Source: an uncultured Alistipes sp. (GTDB lineage: Bacteria; Bacteroidota; Bacteroidia; Bacteroidales; Rikenellaceae). From it: a stretch of 54,895 nucleotides of DNA. The notes beneath the pieces were generated by a model, which saw only the letters and a program-made list of their open reading frames with translations, had not been told where the DNA came from and made no database searches. This document shows positions 17,985-25,875 of the stretch, one piece after another. Made by a program: the position numbers and the translations under genes. The DNA is taken from assembly GCA_944321185.1 (NCBI GenBank), contig CALUKH010000001.1, forward strand, positions 1-54,895. The letters are read 5' to 3'. The first letter of the stretch is position 1; each line of letters begins with the position of its first letter.

Positions 17985-18497
17985 ATGGAATATGAGGTAA
18001 CTTTCGGCGGCAAGCCCGTGAAGCTGGCGGGCCGCCATTGCGAGGTGGGGGAGAAGGCCCCGTCGTTTACGTTGACGGACGCTTCGCTGCAACCGGTCGC
18101 GTCGGCGCAGTTCAGCGGCAAGGTCCGCATTTACAGCATCTTCCCGTCGGTCGACACGTCGGTTTGCTCGCTACAGAACATCCGTTTCAACCAGGAGGCC
18201 TCCCGTCTGGGTGACGAGGTGGTTGTTGTGGCCATTTCGGTCGATCTGCCCTTTGCCCAGAAGCGCTTCTGCGGGGCCGAAGGGATCGACCGGGTTCATC
18301 TCCTGTCGGACTACCGCGATCTGGATTTCGGCATGAAGTACGGCTTCGTGCTCGAAGGACTGCGGCTGCTGGCGCGGGGCGTAGTGGTGGTCGACCGCGA
18401 CGACCGCGTGCGCTACGTGGAGTACGTGCCCGAGGTGACGCACGAGCCCGATTACGAAGCGGCGCTGGCCGTGGTGCGTGAACTGACGGTGAAGTAG
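17985..18497 (+). CDS. tpx: Thiol peroxidase (atypical 2-Cys peroxiredoxin)
   Basis: A 170-residue Tpx. The peroxidatic cysteine is Cys61 in PSVDTSVCSLQ and the resolving cysteine is Cys96 in QKRFCGAEG, matching Cys61/Cys95 of the E. coli enzyme. It reduces hydroperoxides with electrons from thioredoxin. The family lacks a signal peptide here, so it acts in the cytoplasm, useful for an anaerobe meeting oxygen. It starts 72 bp after mtaD, and that gap contains an 8-bp inverted repeat (caaaaccg/cggttttg) of unclear role. A strong bidirectional terminator follows. Confidence 0.95.
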   Translation: MEYEVTFGGKPVKLAGRHCEVGEKAPSFTLTDASLQPVASAQFSGKVRIYSIFPSVDTSVCSLQNIRFNQEASRLGDEVVVVAISVDLPFAQKRFCGAEGIDRVHLLSDYRDLDFGMKYGFVLEGLRLLARGVVVVDRDDRVRYVEYVPEVTHEPDYEAALAVVRELTVK

Positions 18498-18510
18498 CGG
18501 CTTCGGCTCT

Positions 18511-18535
18511 GCGGCTGACGGTGTGCGGCTGACGG
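18511..18535. repeat. Two 11-bp direct repeats after tpx
   Basis: The 11-mer gcggctgacgg occurs at 18511-18521 and 18525-18535, separated by tgt, just after the tpx stop. No function is apparent. Confidence 0.7.
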
Positions 18536-18562
18536 ACTTCCGAGTCTGTATCTGAGCCTGTG

Positions 18563-18604
18563 ATACGAAAACCGGCGACCCGTAAAGGTCGCCGGTTTTC
18601 TTTC
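18563..18604. terminator. Bidirectional terminator between tpx and glgB
   Basis: Arms 18567-18580 and 18587-18600 (gaaaaccggcgacc and its exact reverse complement) form a perfect 14-bp stem with a 6-nt loop and A/T tracts on both sides, so it can stop tpx on plus and glgB on minus. Confidence 0.88.
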
Positions 18605-18630
18605 GTATGGTTGCAAGCCGTTTTTACCGG

Positions 18631-20676
18631 CTACCGTTTGCGCAGATAGACCGTAGCGGTGCGCGAGGTGTTGTAGATTCGGATGCGGGGATACGGCTTT
18701 CCGTCGTCGCCCGTGACGTTGAACGAGAAGTGTTCCGACTCCATCGACTGGCGCTCCTGTCCGCCGAAGCGTCGTTCGTCGGTCGAGAGGATCGGCACAT
18801 ACTTGCCCGGACCCTGCACCGGAAGCTCGTAATCGGGGATCGAGGCCGCGGGGTGCCAGTTGAAGACGAACAGCAGGCGTCCGTGCGAGAAGACCATCGT
18901 CTTGTTGTGCTCGTCCATGAGCAGGTTCCACGGATAACCGTCCTCGAGGACCTTGTATTTCTTCACCAGTCGGATCATCGCCCGGTCGAAATCCCCCAGC
19001 CAGGAGTATCGCAGCAGCCGGTTTCGGGCGAGCGACCACTGGCGCCGCGCATGGGCATAGCTCCAGCCGTTGCCCTCGCGCGGGAAGTCGATCCACTCGG
19101 GATGACCGAATTCGTTGCCCATGAAGTTGAGGTAGGCCTGCCCGCCGGTGGAGATGGTCATCAGTCGGATCATCATGTGGAGGGCCATTCCGCGGTCGAT
19201 GATGAGGTTCTGCGAGGCGCGGTCCATGTGGAAGTACATCTCCTTGTCCATCAGCCGGAAAGCGATCGTCTTGTCGCCCACGAGGGCCTGGTCGTGCGAT
19301 TCGGCATAGGCGACGGTCTTGACGTCGGGCAGACGGTCGGTCATCACCGACCACATCTCCCAGATGTTCCACTCCTCGTCGGGAATATCCTTGAGCAGTT
19401 TGATCCAGAAGTCGGGGATGGCCATTCCGAGGCGGTAGTCGAATCCGATTCCGCCGTCGTCGATCGGGATGCACATGCCGGGCATTCCGCTCACATCCTC
19501 GGCGATGGTGACGGCCGCGGGGCGGAATTCGTGGATCAGGCGGTTGGCCAGCGTGAGATAGGTGATGGCATCCTCGTTGACGCCGGCGTCGAAGTACCGG
19601 TCGCGCGAATCGAAGGTCACATAGCCGTGGTGGTGGTAGATCATCGAGGTGACGCCGTCGAAACGGAAACCGTCGAAGTGGAACTCGTCGAGCCAGTACT
19701 TGACGTTCGACAGCAGGAAGTGCTGGACTTCGCTCTTGCCGTAATCGAAGAGTTTCGAATCCCAGTAGGGTTGGTTACCGGCCTCGCCGGGCAGCGAATA
19801 GAGGTGGTCGGTGCCGTCGAGTTCGTTGATTCCCTCGTTGAGGTTCTTGACGTAGTGGGCGTGGACGAGGTCCATGATGACGGCCAGTCCCATTTCGTGG
19901 GCGCGGCGGATCAGCTCCTTCAGCTCCTCGGGGGTCCCGCATCGCGACGTGGGGGCGAAGAAGCTCGAGACGTGGTATCCGAACGAACCGTAGTAGGGGT
20001 GCTCGGCGATGGCCATCAGCTGGACGGCGTTGTATCCGTCGCGCTTAATGATCGGGAGGATCCGTTCGGTGAATTCGCGGTAGGTGCCGACGCCTTCGCG
20101 CTCCTGGGCCATGCCGACATGGGCTTCGTAGATGAGCAGGCTGCCGAGTTTCGAGGCATCGAAGGCGTCGCCCTGCCAGTCGAAGGGTTCATCCGGCTGC
20201 CAGAACTGGGCGGTGTAGTTTTTCGTTGCGTCGTCCTGCACCACGCGGCGGGCATAGGCCGGAATGCGGTCCAACCATCCGTTCTCGCCGTGGACGTGGA
20301 TCTTGTAGAGCGAGCCGTGGGTGAGGCGGTCGCGGTACATGGCCGCGGGGAAGAAGGCGCTCCAGACGCCGGCCTGATCGCGGTGCATGCGGATTTCGGT
20401 GCGCTGCCAGTTGTTGAAGTCGCCGAAGACATAGACGTCCTGCGCGCCGGGCAGCCATTCGCGCAGCCACCATCCGTCGAGCGTCTGGTCCCACTGCCAG
20501 CCGAAGTAGCGGTAGCCGTTGGCGTAGTCGACGATCGAGCCGGCCGAGCGGCGGATCTCCTCCATTTTGGCCAGATAGCGGTCGTGCCGGCTGTTGATCT
20601 GCTCCTCGACGGGACGGAGCCACTGGTCGCGTTCGACGATCGGGAGTCTTTCATGCGTATTATCCATCTTTTCCAT
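18631..20676 (-). CDS. glgB: 1,4-alpha-glucan branching enzyme (GH13)
   Basis: A 681-residue GH13 enzyme. The N-terminal CBM48-like part (about 60-160) holds DVYVFGDFNNWQR. The catalytic barrel carries the nucleophile Asp340 in FRFDGV, the acid/base Glu393 in TIAEDVSG and Asp462 in AYAESHDQALVGDK. The C-terminal part ends RIYNTSRTATVYLRKR. The size and motifs fit the eukaryote-like GH13_8 branching enzymes found in Bacteroidetes. It forms alpha-1,6 branches in glycogen in the cytoplasm. It is transcribed alone from a -7 element at 20693-20700; the start could also be MDNTHERL three codons later. Confidence 0.92.
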   Translation of the reverse strand: MEKMDNTHERLPIVERDQWLRPVEEQINSRHDRYLAKMEEIRRSAGSIVDYANGYRYFGWQWDQTLDGWWLREWLPGAQDVYVFGDFNNWQRTEIRMHRDQAGVWSAFFPAAMYRDRLTHGSLYKIHVHGENGWLDRIPAYARRVVQDDATKNYTAQFWQPDEPFDWQGDAFDASKLGSLLIYEAHVGMAQEREGVGTYREFTERILPIIKRDGYNAVQLMAIAEHPYYGSFGYHVSSFFAPTSRCGTPEELKELIRRAHEMGLAVIMDLVHAHYVKNLNEGINELDGTDHLYSLPGEAGNQPYWDSKLFDYGKSEVQHFLLSNVKYWLDEFHFDGFRFDGVTSMIYHHHGYVTFDSRDRYFDAGVNEDAITYLTLANRLIHEFRPAAVTIAEDVSGMPGMCIPIDDGGIGFDYRLGMAIPDFWIKLLKDIPDEEWNIWEMWSVMTDRLPDVKTVAYAESHDQALVGDKTIAFRLMDKEMYFHMDRASQNLIIDRGMALHMMIRLMTISTGGQAYLNFMGNEFGHPEWIDFPREGNGWSYAHARRQWSLARNRLLRYSWLGDFDRAMIRLVKKYKVLEDGYPWNLLMDEHNKTMVFSHGRLLFVFNWHPAASIPDYELPVQGPGKYVPILSTDERRFGGQERQSMESEHFSFNVTGDDGKPYPRIRIYNTSRTATVYLRKR

Positions 20677-20692
20677 TGGGGGCTATTTTTAA

Positions 20693-20700
20693 CAAATATA
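20693..20700 (-). promoter_or_regulatory. -7 element of glgB
   Basis: The minus strand reads TATATTTG (TAnnTTTG), 17 nt before the glgB start codon. Confidence 0.5.
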
Positions 20701-20862
20701 CAAAAAAATCGGGAGTTGGAAAGGCCCGTTCGGAGAGTTTTTTGCCCGGGACGGCGGAGCGTTTTTCAAAATGGAGGCCGTGAAGACGAAAAAAATTCGA
20801 TTCCGTGATCAAATTTTTCGCGAACGGTAACCGGGGAGCTTCTGAAAATTCGAAAAAATTTC

Positions 20863-20870
20863 TAAATTTG
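20863..20870 (+). promoter_or_regulatory. -7 element of the peptide transporter gene
   Basis: TAAATTTG matches TAnnTTTG, giving a leader of about 40 nt before the ATG at 20917. Confidence 0.5.
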
Positions 20871-20916
20871 TCGTCAAACAAAAAACGAATCACCCTCTAA
20901 AATCAAAAAATCAACT

Positions 20917-22605
20917 ATGTTCAAAGGACAACCCAAAGGTTTGTATGCCCTCTCGCTGGCCAATACGGGCGAGCGCTTCGGCTACTACACCATGCTTGCG
21001 ATCTTCACGCTGTTTCTGCAGGCAAAATTCGGTTACACCGAGGCGGTCACGACCCAGATCTACGGCATCTTCCTGGCTGCGGTCTACTTCATGCCCTTCT
21101 TCGGCGGCATTCTGGCCGACCGGTTCGGCTTTGGGAAGATGGTCACGCTGGGAATCTTCGTCATGTTTGCGGGCTATGCGCTGCTGTCGATTCCGACGGG
21201 AACGGGCTTTGCGGGGCAGGCGATGATGTTCGGCGCGCTGGCGTTGATTGCCTGCGGCACGGGCCTCTTCAAGGGCAACCTTCAGGTGCTGGTCGGCAAT
21301 CTCTACGACGATCCGGCCTACCAGGCCAAGCGTGACAACGCCTTCTCGATCTTCTACATGGCGATCAATATCGGTGCGATGTTCGCCCCGGGCATGGCCA
21401 AGTGGATCACCAACCACTTCCTGGCCCAGGACGGTCTGGTCTACAACGGACAGATCCCGGCCCTGGCCCACCAGTATCTCGAACTGGGCGATCAGATGCC
21501 GGCCGAACCGCTGGCCAAGCTTCAGGAGCTGGCCGCGTCGATGAGCACGACGATCACCGATCTGGGCGAGTTCTCGCAGCACTATATCGATAAACTCTCG
21601 ACGGCCTACAACATGGGCTTCGGCGTGGCCTGCATCTCGCTGGTGGTCTCCTACCTGATCTACGTGGGTTTCCGCAAGACGTTCAAGCATGCCGACGTGA
21701 CGGCCAAGCAGCAGGCAGCCGCCGCCTCCACCTCCGGCGTGAAGGCCGCCGAACTGACTCCCGCCCAGACCAAGTCGCGCATCACGGCGCTGATGCTCGT
21801 CTTTGCCGTGGTGATCTTCTTCTGGATGGCCTTCCACCAGAACGGTTCGACGATGACCTTCTTCGCGCGTGACTACACGACCTCCGAGGCCACGGGCATT
21901 ACGCGCATGGGCTTCGATATCTTCAATCTGGTGCTGGTGCTGGTGGGTGTCTACGGCATCGTGGGCTTCTTCCAGTCGGAAAAGAGCCGCGGCAAGCTGA
22001 TCTCGGCCGCTGCGGTGGTCGTAGCCGCCGGGGTGCTGATCTACCGCTATACGATCACGCCCGATCCGGTACACATCCTGCCGCAGGAGTTCCAGCAGTT
22101 CAACCCTTTCTACGTGGTAGGTCTGACGCCCATCTCGGTGGCCATCTTCACGGCGCTGGCCCGCAAGGGCAAGGAGCCCTCGGCCCCGCGCAAGATCGGT
22201 ATGGGTATGATCATCGCCGCCGTGGGCTTCCTCATCCTGACGATCGGATCGATGGGCCTGATGTCGCCGGCCGAGGTGAAGGCTGCCGGTGCGAGCGATC
22301 AGTTCGTGTCGCAGAACTGGCTGATTTCGACCTATCTGGTGCTGACGTTCGCCGAGCTGCTGCTCTCGCCGATGGGTATCTCGTTCGTCTCGAAGGTGGC
22401 TCCCCCGAAGTATAAGGGCATGATGATGGGTTGCTGGTTCGCCGCCACGGCCATCGGCAACTACGCTACCTCGCTGATCGGCTACCTGTGGGGCAGCGGC
22501 ATGGCGCTGTGGATGGTCTGGAGCGTGCTGATCGTGCTGTGCCTGCTTTCGGCGCTCTTCATCTTCTCGATCATGCGCAAGCTGGAAAACGCAACGGCCG
22601 CCTGA
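20917..22605 (+). CDS. Proton-dependent oligopeptide transporter (POT/PTR2 family)
   Basis: A 562-residue inner-membrane protein of the major facilitator superfamily with about 12-14 membrane segments. The POT signature GERFGYYTML is near residue 18 (ExxERxxYY proton-coupling motif region), followed by the POT/MFS loop GGILADRFGFGKMV. Later segments include FYMAINIGAMFAPGMA and ELLLSPMGISFVSKVAPPKYKG, both characteristic. It imports di- and tripeptides with protons. It has its own promoter and is divergent from glgB. A short GC hairpin (22627-22634 with 22648-22655) without a T run lies after the stop and may be a weak terminator. Confidence 0.92.
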   Translation: MFKGQPKGLYALSLANTGERFGYYTMLAIFTLFLQAKFGYTEAVTTQIYGIFLAAVYFMPFFGGILADRFGFGKMVTLGIFVMFAGYALLSIPTGTGFAGQAMMFGALALIACGTGLFKGNLQVLVGNLYDDPAYQAKRDNAFSIFYMAINIGAMFAPGMAKWITNHFLAQDGLVYNGQIPALAHQYLELGDQMPAEPLAKLQELAASMSTTITDLGEFSQHYIDKLSTAYNMGFGVACISLVVSYLIYVGFRKTFKHADVTAKQQAAAASTSGVKAAELTPAQTKSRITALMLVFAVVIFFWMAFHQNGSTMTFFARDYTTSEATGITRMGFDIFNLVLVLVGVYGIVGFFQSEKSRGKLISAAAVVVAAGVLIYRYTITPDPVHILPQEFQQFNPFYVVGLTPISVAIFTALARKGKEPSAPRKIGMGMIIAAVGFLILTIGSMGLMSPAEVKAAGASDQFVSQNWLISTYLVLTFAELLLSPMGISFVSKVAPPKYKGMMMGCWFAATAIGNYATSLIGYLWGSGMALWMVWSVLIVLCLLSALFIFSIMRKLENATAA

Positions 22606-22684
22606 TGGCCTTCCCCTGACAAGACCGTGCCCGGACGATCCCTGCGCCCGGGCACTGTCCTGTACGGCGGGAGAGCATCCTGCG

Positions 22685-22732
22685 ATAAACCGGAAAACTT
22701 TTTTGGTTTTTCCGGTTTATTTTTTATTTTTG
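22685..22732 (+). promoter_or_regulatory. tetR/efflux promoter overlapped by a 13-bp perfect palindrome
   Basis: Arms ataaaccggaaaa (22685-22697) and its exact reverse complement (22708-22720) are separated by 10 bp. Within and after them sits a full Bacteroidetes promoter: TTTG at 22702-22705, a 19-nt spacer and TATTTTTG at 22725-22732. The start codon is at 22758. A TetR dimer bound to the palindrome would cover the -33 element, which fits autorepression of the tetR-efflux unit. Alternatively the hairpin and the T-rich stretch after it end the transporter transcript. Confidence 0.68.
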
Positions 22733-22757
22733 TACTCGACACACAACACTCAACACG

Positions 22758-23384
22758 ATGGATCAAAGGGAACGAATCGTCCGCGAGGCGATGCAGATGT
22801 TCGTTTCGGAGGGGATCAAGTCGGTGCGGATGGACGACATTGCGCGCCAGCTGGGCGTCTCGAAACGTACGCTCTACGAGCTTTTCGGCGACAAGGAGAG
22901 TCTGCTCTACCTGGCGATGGAGCATTTTTTCGAGAGCAAGCGTCTCGAACGCGAACGGGTTTGTGCCGGAGCGAGCAACGTTCTGGAGGCGATGTTCCGG
23001 GTACTGAACTGCGTGTTGAACGATTCGGAGTCGGTCCAGCGGCTTCAGGGCAATCTGCGGAAGTTTTATCCGGCGGTCCACGAGCGGCTGCTGCGCGAGG
23101 GCTCGGCGAAGAGCCGTCGCGATTTGCGGCAGATGCTCGAGCAGGGGATTGCCGATGGCCTGTTTGTTGCAACGATCAACATCGATCTGGCCATTTCGGT
23201 GCTCTACTATACGGCCTCGGCCGTCACCGAGCGTCGGGACCTGATGCTGCCGGCGGGAATGAGCGAACGCGAGGCCTACGTGCAGATTGTCAGCACCTTC
23301 TTTCGGGGCATCTCGACTCCGGAGGGGTTGCGGCTGGTCGACGACTACCGCCGGCATTACACCCCGTCCGGATCGCAGCAATGA
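22758..23384 (+). CDS. TetR/AcrR family transcriptional regulator
   Basis: A 208-residue regulator. Residues 1-50 form the TetR N-terminal helix-turn-helix (RERIVREAMQMFVSEGIKSV, then DDIARQLGVSKRTLYELFGDKESLL). The helical remainder is the ligand/dimer domain. It is the first gene of a run with tolC, an adaptor and an RND pump (36 bp to the next gene), so it most likely represses that pump in the absence of an unknown inducer. Its operator is probably the perfect palindrome at 22685-22720. Confidence 0.9.
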   Translation: MDQRERIVREAMQMFVSEGIKSVRMDDIARQLGVSKRTLYELFGDKESLLYLAMEHFFESKRLERERVCAGASNVLEAMFRVLNCVLNDSESVQRLQGNLRKFYPAVHERLLREGSAKSRRDLRQMLEQGIADGLFVATINIDLAISVLYYTASAVTERRDLMLPAGMSEREAYVQIVSTFFRGISTPEGLRLVDDYRRHYTPSGSQQ

Positions 23385-23420
23385 CCGGATCACGTCTCAC
23401 ATGGAAAACATCGGATCAAG

Positions 23421-24740
23421 ATGAAACAGACTTTTTATTGTATATTCGGGCTGATGCTGGGCCTTTTGTTGGGTCTTGCGGGGGCCGAGGCGCAGATGCG
23501 TCTGACGCTCGATGAGGCACTGGAGCTGGCTCTGAGCGAGAATCCGACCGTCCGGGTGGCGGAGATGGAGGTTGCGCGCTACGACTACGTGCGGCGTCAG
23601 ACGTGGGGGTCGCTGCTGCCGCAGCTTTCGGCCTCGGGCAACTACACGCGTTCGATCGTCAAGTCGGAGATGCGGGGCGGGCTGTCGTTCGGCGCCGACA
23701 ACACCTTTGCGCTGCAGGGCGACCTGACGCTGCCGCTCTTCGCGCCGACGGTCTACCGGACGCTGAAGATGAACGACACGCAGCGGACCGCGGCGGTCGA
23801 GACGGCGCGTTCGTCGCGTATCGACCTGGTGGCCGAGGTGCGCAAGGCCTTCTATAACATCCTGTTGGCCGAACAGTCGCTGGCGGTGCTGCGCGAATCG
23901 GAGGCCACGGTGCAGCGCACGGTCGACGACACGCAGGTGCAGTACGACCACGGCCTGGCCTCGGAGTACGATCTGCTGACGGCCCAGGTGCAGTTGAGCA
24001 ACCTGCGGCCGACGATTCTTCAGACCGAAAACTCGATCAAGCTGGCCAAGCTGATGCTGAAGATGTACCTGTCGATTCCCGAGCAGGTGGAGATCGAGGT
24101 GGTGGGGACGCTCGACGCGCTGCGCGACGAGGTACTCTCCGGGACCGACGGTCTGACGGCCGACGTATCGCACAACAGCAGCCTGCGGTCGCTCGAACTG
24201 CAGGAGGAGTTGTTGCGGCGATCGCTTCGGGCGGCCAATGCGGGACGGCTTCCGACGCTGGCGGCCTTCGGCACGGCCTCCTATACGGGCAACGACATGG
24301 AGCCCTTCATGGGTTTCGGCAGCGGAGACGATGCGCGTTACTTCTGGACCCATCCGATTTCGGTGGGGGTTCAGCTGTCGGTTCCGATCTTTGCGGGGTT
24401 GACGCGGATGAACCGCTCGCGCGAACTGAAGAACCAGATTGCGCAGGTGACCCTCCAGCGGAGCTACGCGCGGCAGCAGCTGGACGTGCAGGTGCGATCG
24501 GCGCTGAACGATCTGCTGACGGCCCGCGAGACGATGTTCGCGCAGGAGCTGACCGTCGAACAGGCGCGCAAGGCCTACCGGATTTCGGATACGCGTTACC
24601 GGGCCGGTGCGGGGACGATCCTCGAACTGAACAGCGCGCAGCTGTCCCAGACGCAGGCGCAGCTGAACTTCTCGCAGGCCATTTACGATTACCTTTCGGC
24701 CAAGGCCGAATACGACCGGATTGTCGGCCGCGAGCAGTAA
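23421..24740 (+). CDS. TolC family outer-membrane efflux protein
   Basis: A 439-residue protein with a signal peptide ending near AGAEAQ and two outer-membrane-efflux-protein repeats (LDEALELALSENPTVRVAE at the start of the first, then a helical pair per repeat with LLAEQSLAVLRESEATV and LSQTQAQLNFSQAIYDYL). Such trimers form the outer-membrane duct of tripartite pumps. It precedes the adaptor and RND genes, as expected. The stop is followed three bases later by a C9 tract in the 109-bp gap to the adaptor gene. Confidence 0.92.
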   Translation: MKQTFYCIFGLMLGLLLGLAGAEAQMRLTLDEALELALSENPTVRVAEMEVARYDYVRRQTWGSLLPQLSASGNYTRSIVKSEMRGGLSFGADNTFALQGDLTLPLFAPTVYRTLKMNDTQRTAAVETARSSRIDLVAEVRKAFYNILLAEQSLAVLRESEATVQRTVDDTQVQYDHGLASEYDLLTAQVQLSNLRPTILQTENSIKLAKLMLKMYLSIPEQVEIEVVGTLDALRDEVLSGTDGLTADVSHNSSLRSLELQEELLRRSLRAANAGRLPTLAAFGTASYTGNDMEPFMGFGSGDDARYFWTHPISVGVQLSVPIFAGLTRMNRSRELKNQIAQVTLQRSYARQQLDVQVRSALNDLLTARETMFAQELTVEQARKAYRISDTRYRAGAGTILELNSAQLSQTQAQLNFSQAIYDYLSAKAEYDRIVGREQ

Positions 24741-24743
24741 CAG

Positions 24744-24752
24744 CCCCCCCCC
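24744..24752. repeat. C9 homopolymer just after the tolC-like stop
   Basis: Nine consecutive C starting four bases after the stop codon, in the only long gap of the efflux operon. It is similar in length and position to those at 3650 and 34884. Confidence 0.9.
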
Positions 24753-24849
24753 GAAATGGCTCCGGAGGCATCAGAATAGCCCCGGATGCGCAGAAATAGA
24801 TCCCGGTGTGTCCCGGGGAACAACCGAATGAAAAAGACGATGTAACGAT

Positions 24850-25863
24850 ATGAAGAAGATTCTGCTGATCATGACGCTGGCTGCCATGGCGGGCGGCTGT
24901 ACGGGCAAACGGGGCTCGGCTCCGGATGCGGAGACGAAACGGGTGCTGACGCGCAGCGTGGCGGCCGACAGCGCGACGGTGCGCCTCACGGAGGAGTTCA
25001 CCTCGGAGATCGAACCCTACCGTGAGAACGACATCACGCCGGCTGCCACGGGCGTGCACATCGACCGTATCTGGGTCGAGGTGGGCGATGCCGTGCGCCA
25101 GGGGCAGCTGGTCGTCTCGCTCGACCCGACGCAGTACACCCAGCAGCTCGTCCAGCTGCAGACCATCGAGAGCGACTACAACCGCCTGCTGCCGGTCTAC
25201 GAGGCCGGGGGCATCTCGGCCCAGCAGATCGAACAGGCCCGGGCACAGCTCGACGTGCAGCGCGAGGTGGTGGCCAACCTGAAGAAGAACATCGAGGTCC
25301 ATTCGCCGATCACGGGCGTGGTGACGGCCCGCAACTACGAATCGGGCGATCTGTTCGCGCAGCAACCCATCCTGCACATCATGCAGATCGATCCGCTGAA
25401 GGTGATGGTCAACATCTCGGAGCAGTTCTATCCGCAGGTGAAGGAGGGCATGGAGGTAGGGCTTCACGTGGAGATCTACCCCGAGGAGGAGTTCACGGGG
25501 CGGGTTTCGCTGATCTACCCGGCGCTGGACGCCGCGACGCGGACCTTCCGGGTGGAGGTGACGGTCCCGAACGCTGCGGGACGGCTGCGCCCGGGCATGT
25601 ACGCCCGCACGACGTTCGACATGGGCCGTAAGGCCGGGGTGATGGTCCCCGACGTGGCCGTGCAGAAACAGGTGGGCTCGGCCGAACGCTATCTGTATGT
25701 CATCGTGGGTGATACGCTGGCCGAACGGCGGAGCGTCGAGGTGGGACGCCAGGTCGGCGACCGGGTGGATATCCTGCGCGGGGTCGAGCCGGGCGAAGAG
25801 GTGGCCGTGACGGCGCTGTCGAAGCTCTACGACGGCGCGCCGGTGGAGATCAAACACGACTAA
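24850..25863 (+). CDS. RND efflux periplasmic adaptor (membrane fusion) lipoprotein
   Basis: A 337-residue HlyD/AcrA-type adaptor. The lipobox AGGC places the lipidated Cys at 17. A lipoyl-like half motif (GVHIDRIWVEVGDAVRQGQL) is followed by a coiled-coil hairpin (about 90-150) and the second lipoyl half (EVHSPITGVVTARNYESGDL). A beta-barrel domain comes next (VSLIYPALDAATRTFRVEV), then a membrane-proximal domain. It links the TolC-like duct to the RND pump in the periplasm. The pump gene begins 12 bp later. Confidence 0.93.
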   Translation: MKKILLIMTLAAMAGGCTGKRGSAPDAETKRVLTRSVAADSATVRLTEEFTSEIEPYRENDITPAATGVHIDRIWVEVGDAVRQGQLVVSLDPTQYTQQLVQLQTIESDYNRLLPVYEAGGISAQQIEQARAQLDVQREVVANLKKNIEVHSPITGVVTARNYESGDLFAQQPILHIMQIDPLKVMVNISEQFYPQVKEGMEVGLHVEIYPEEEFTGRVSLIYPALDAATRTFRVEVTVPNAAGRLRPGMYARTTFDMGRKAGVMVPDVAVQKQVGSAERYLYVIVGDTLAERRSVEVGRQVGDRVDILRGVEPGEEVAVTALSKLYDGAPVEIKHD

Positions 25864-25875
25864 ACGCTGCCGGCC

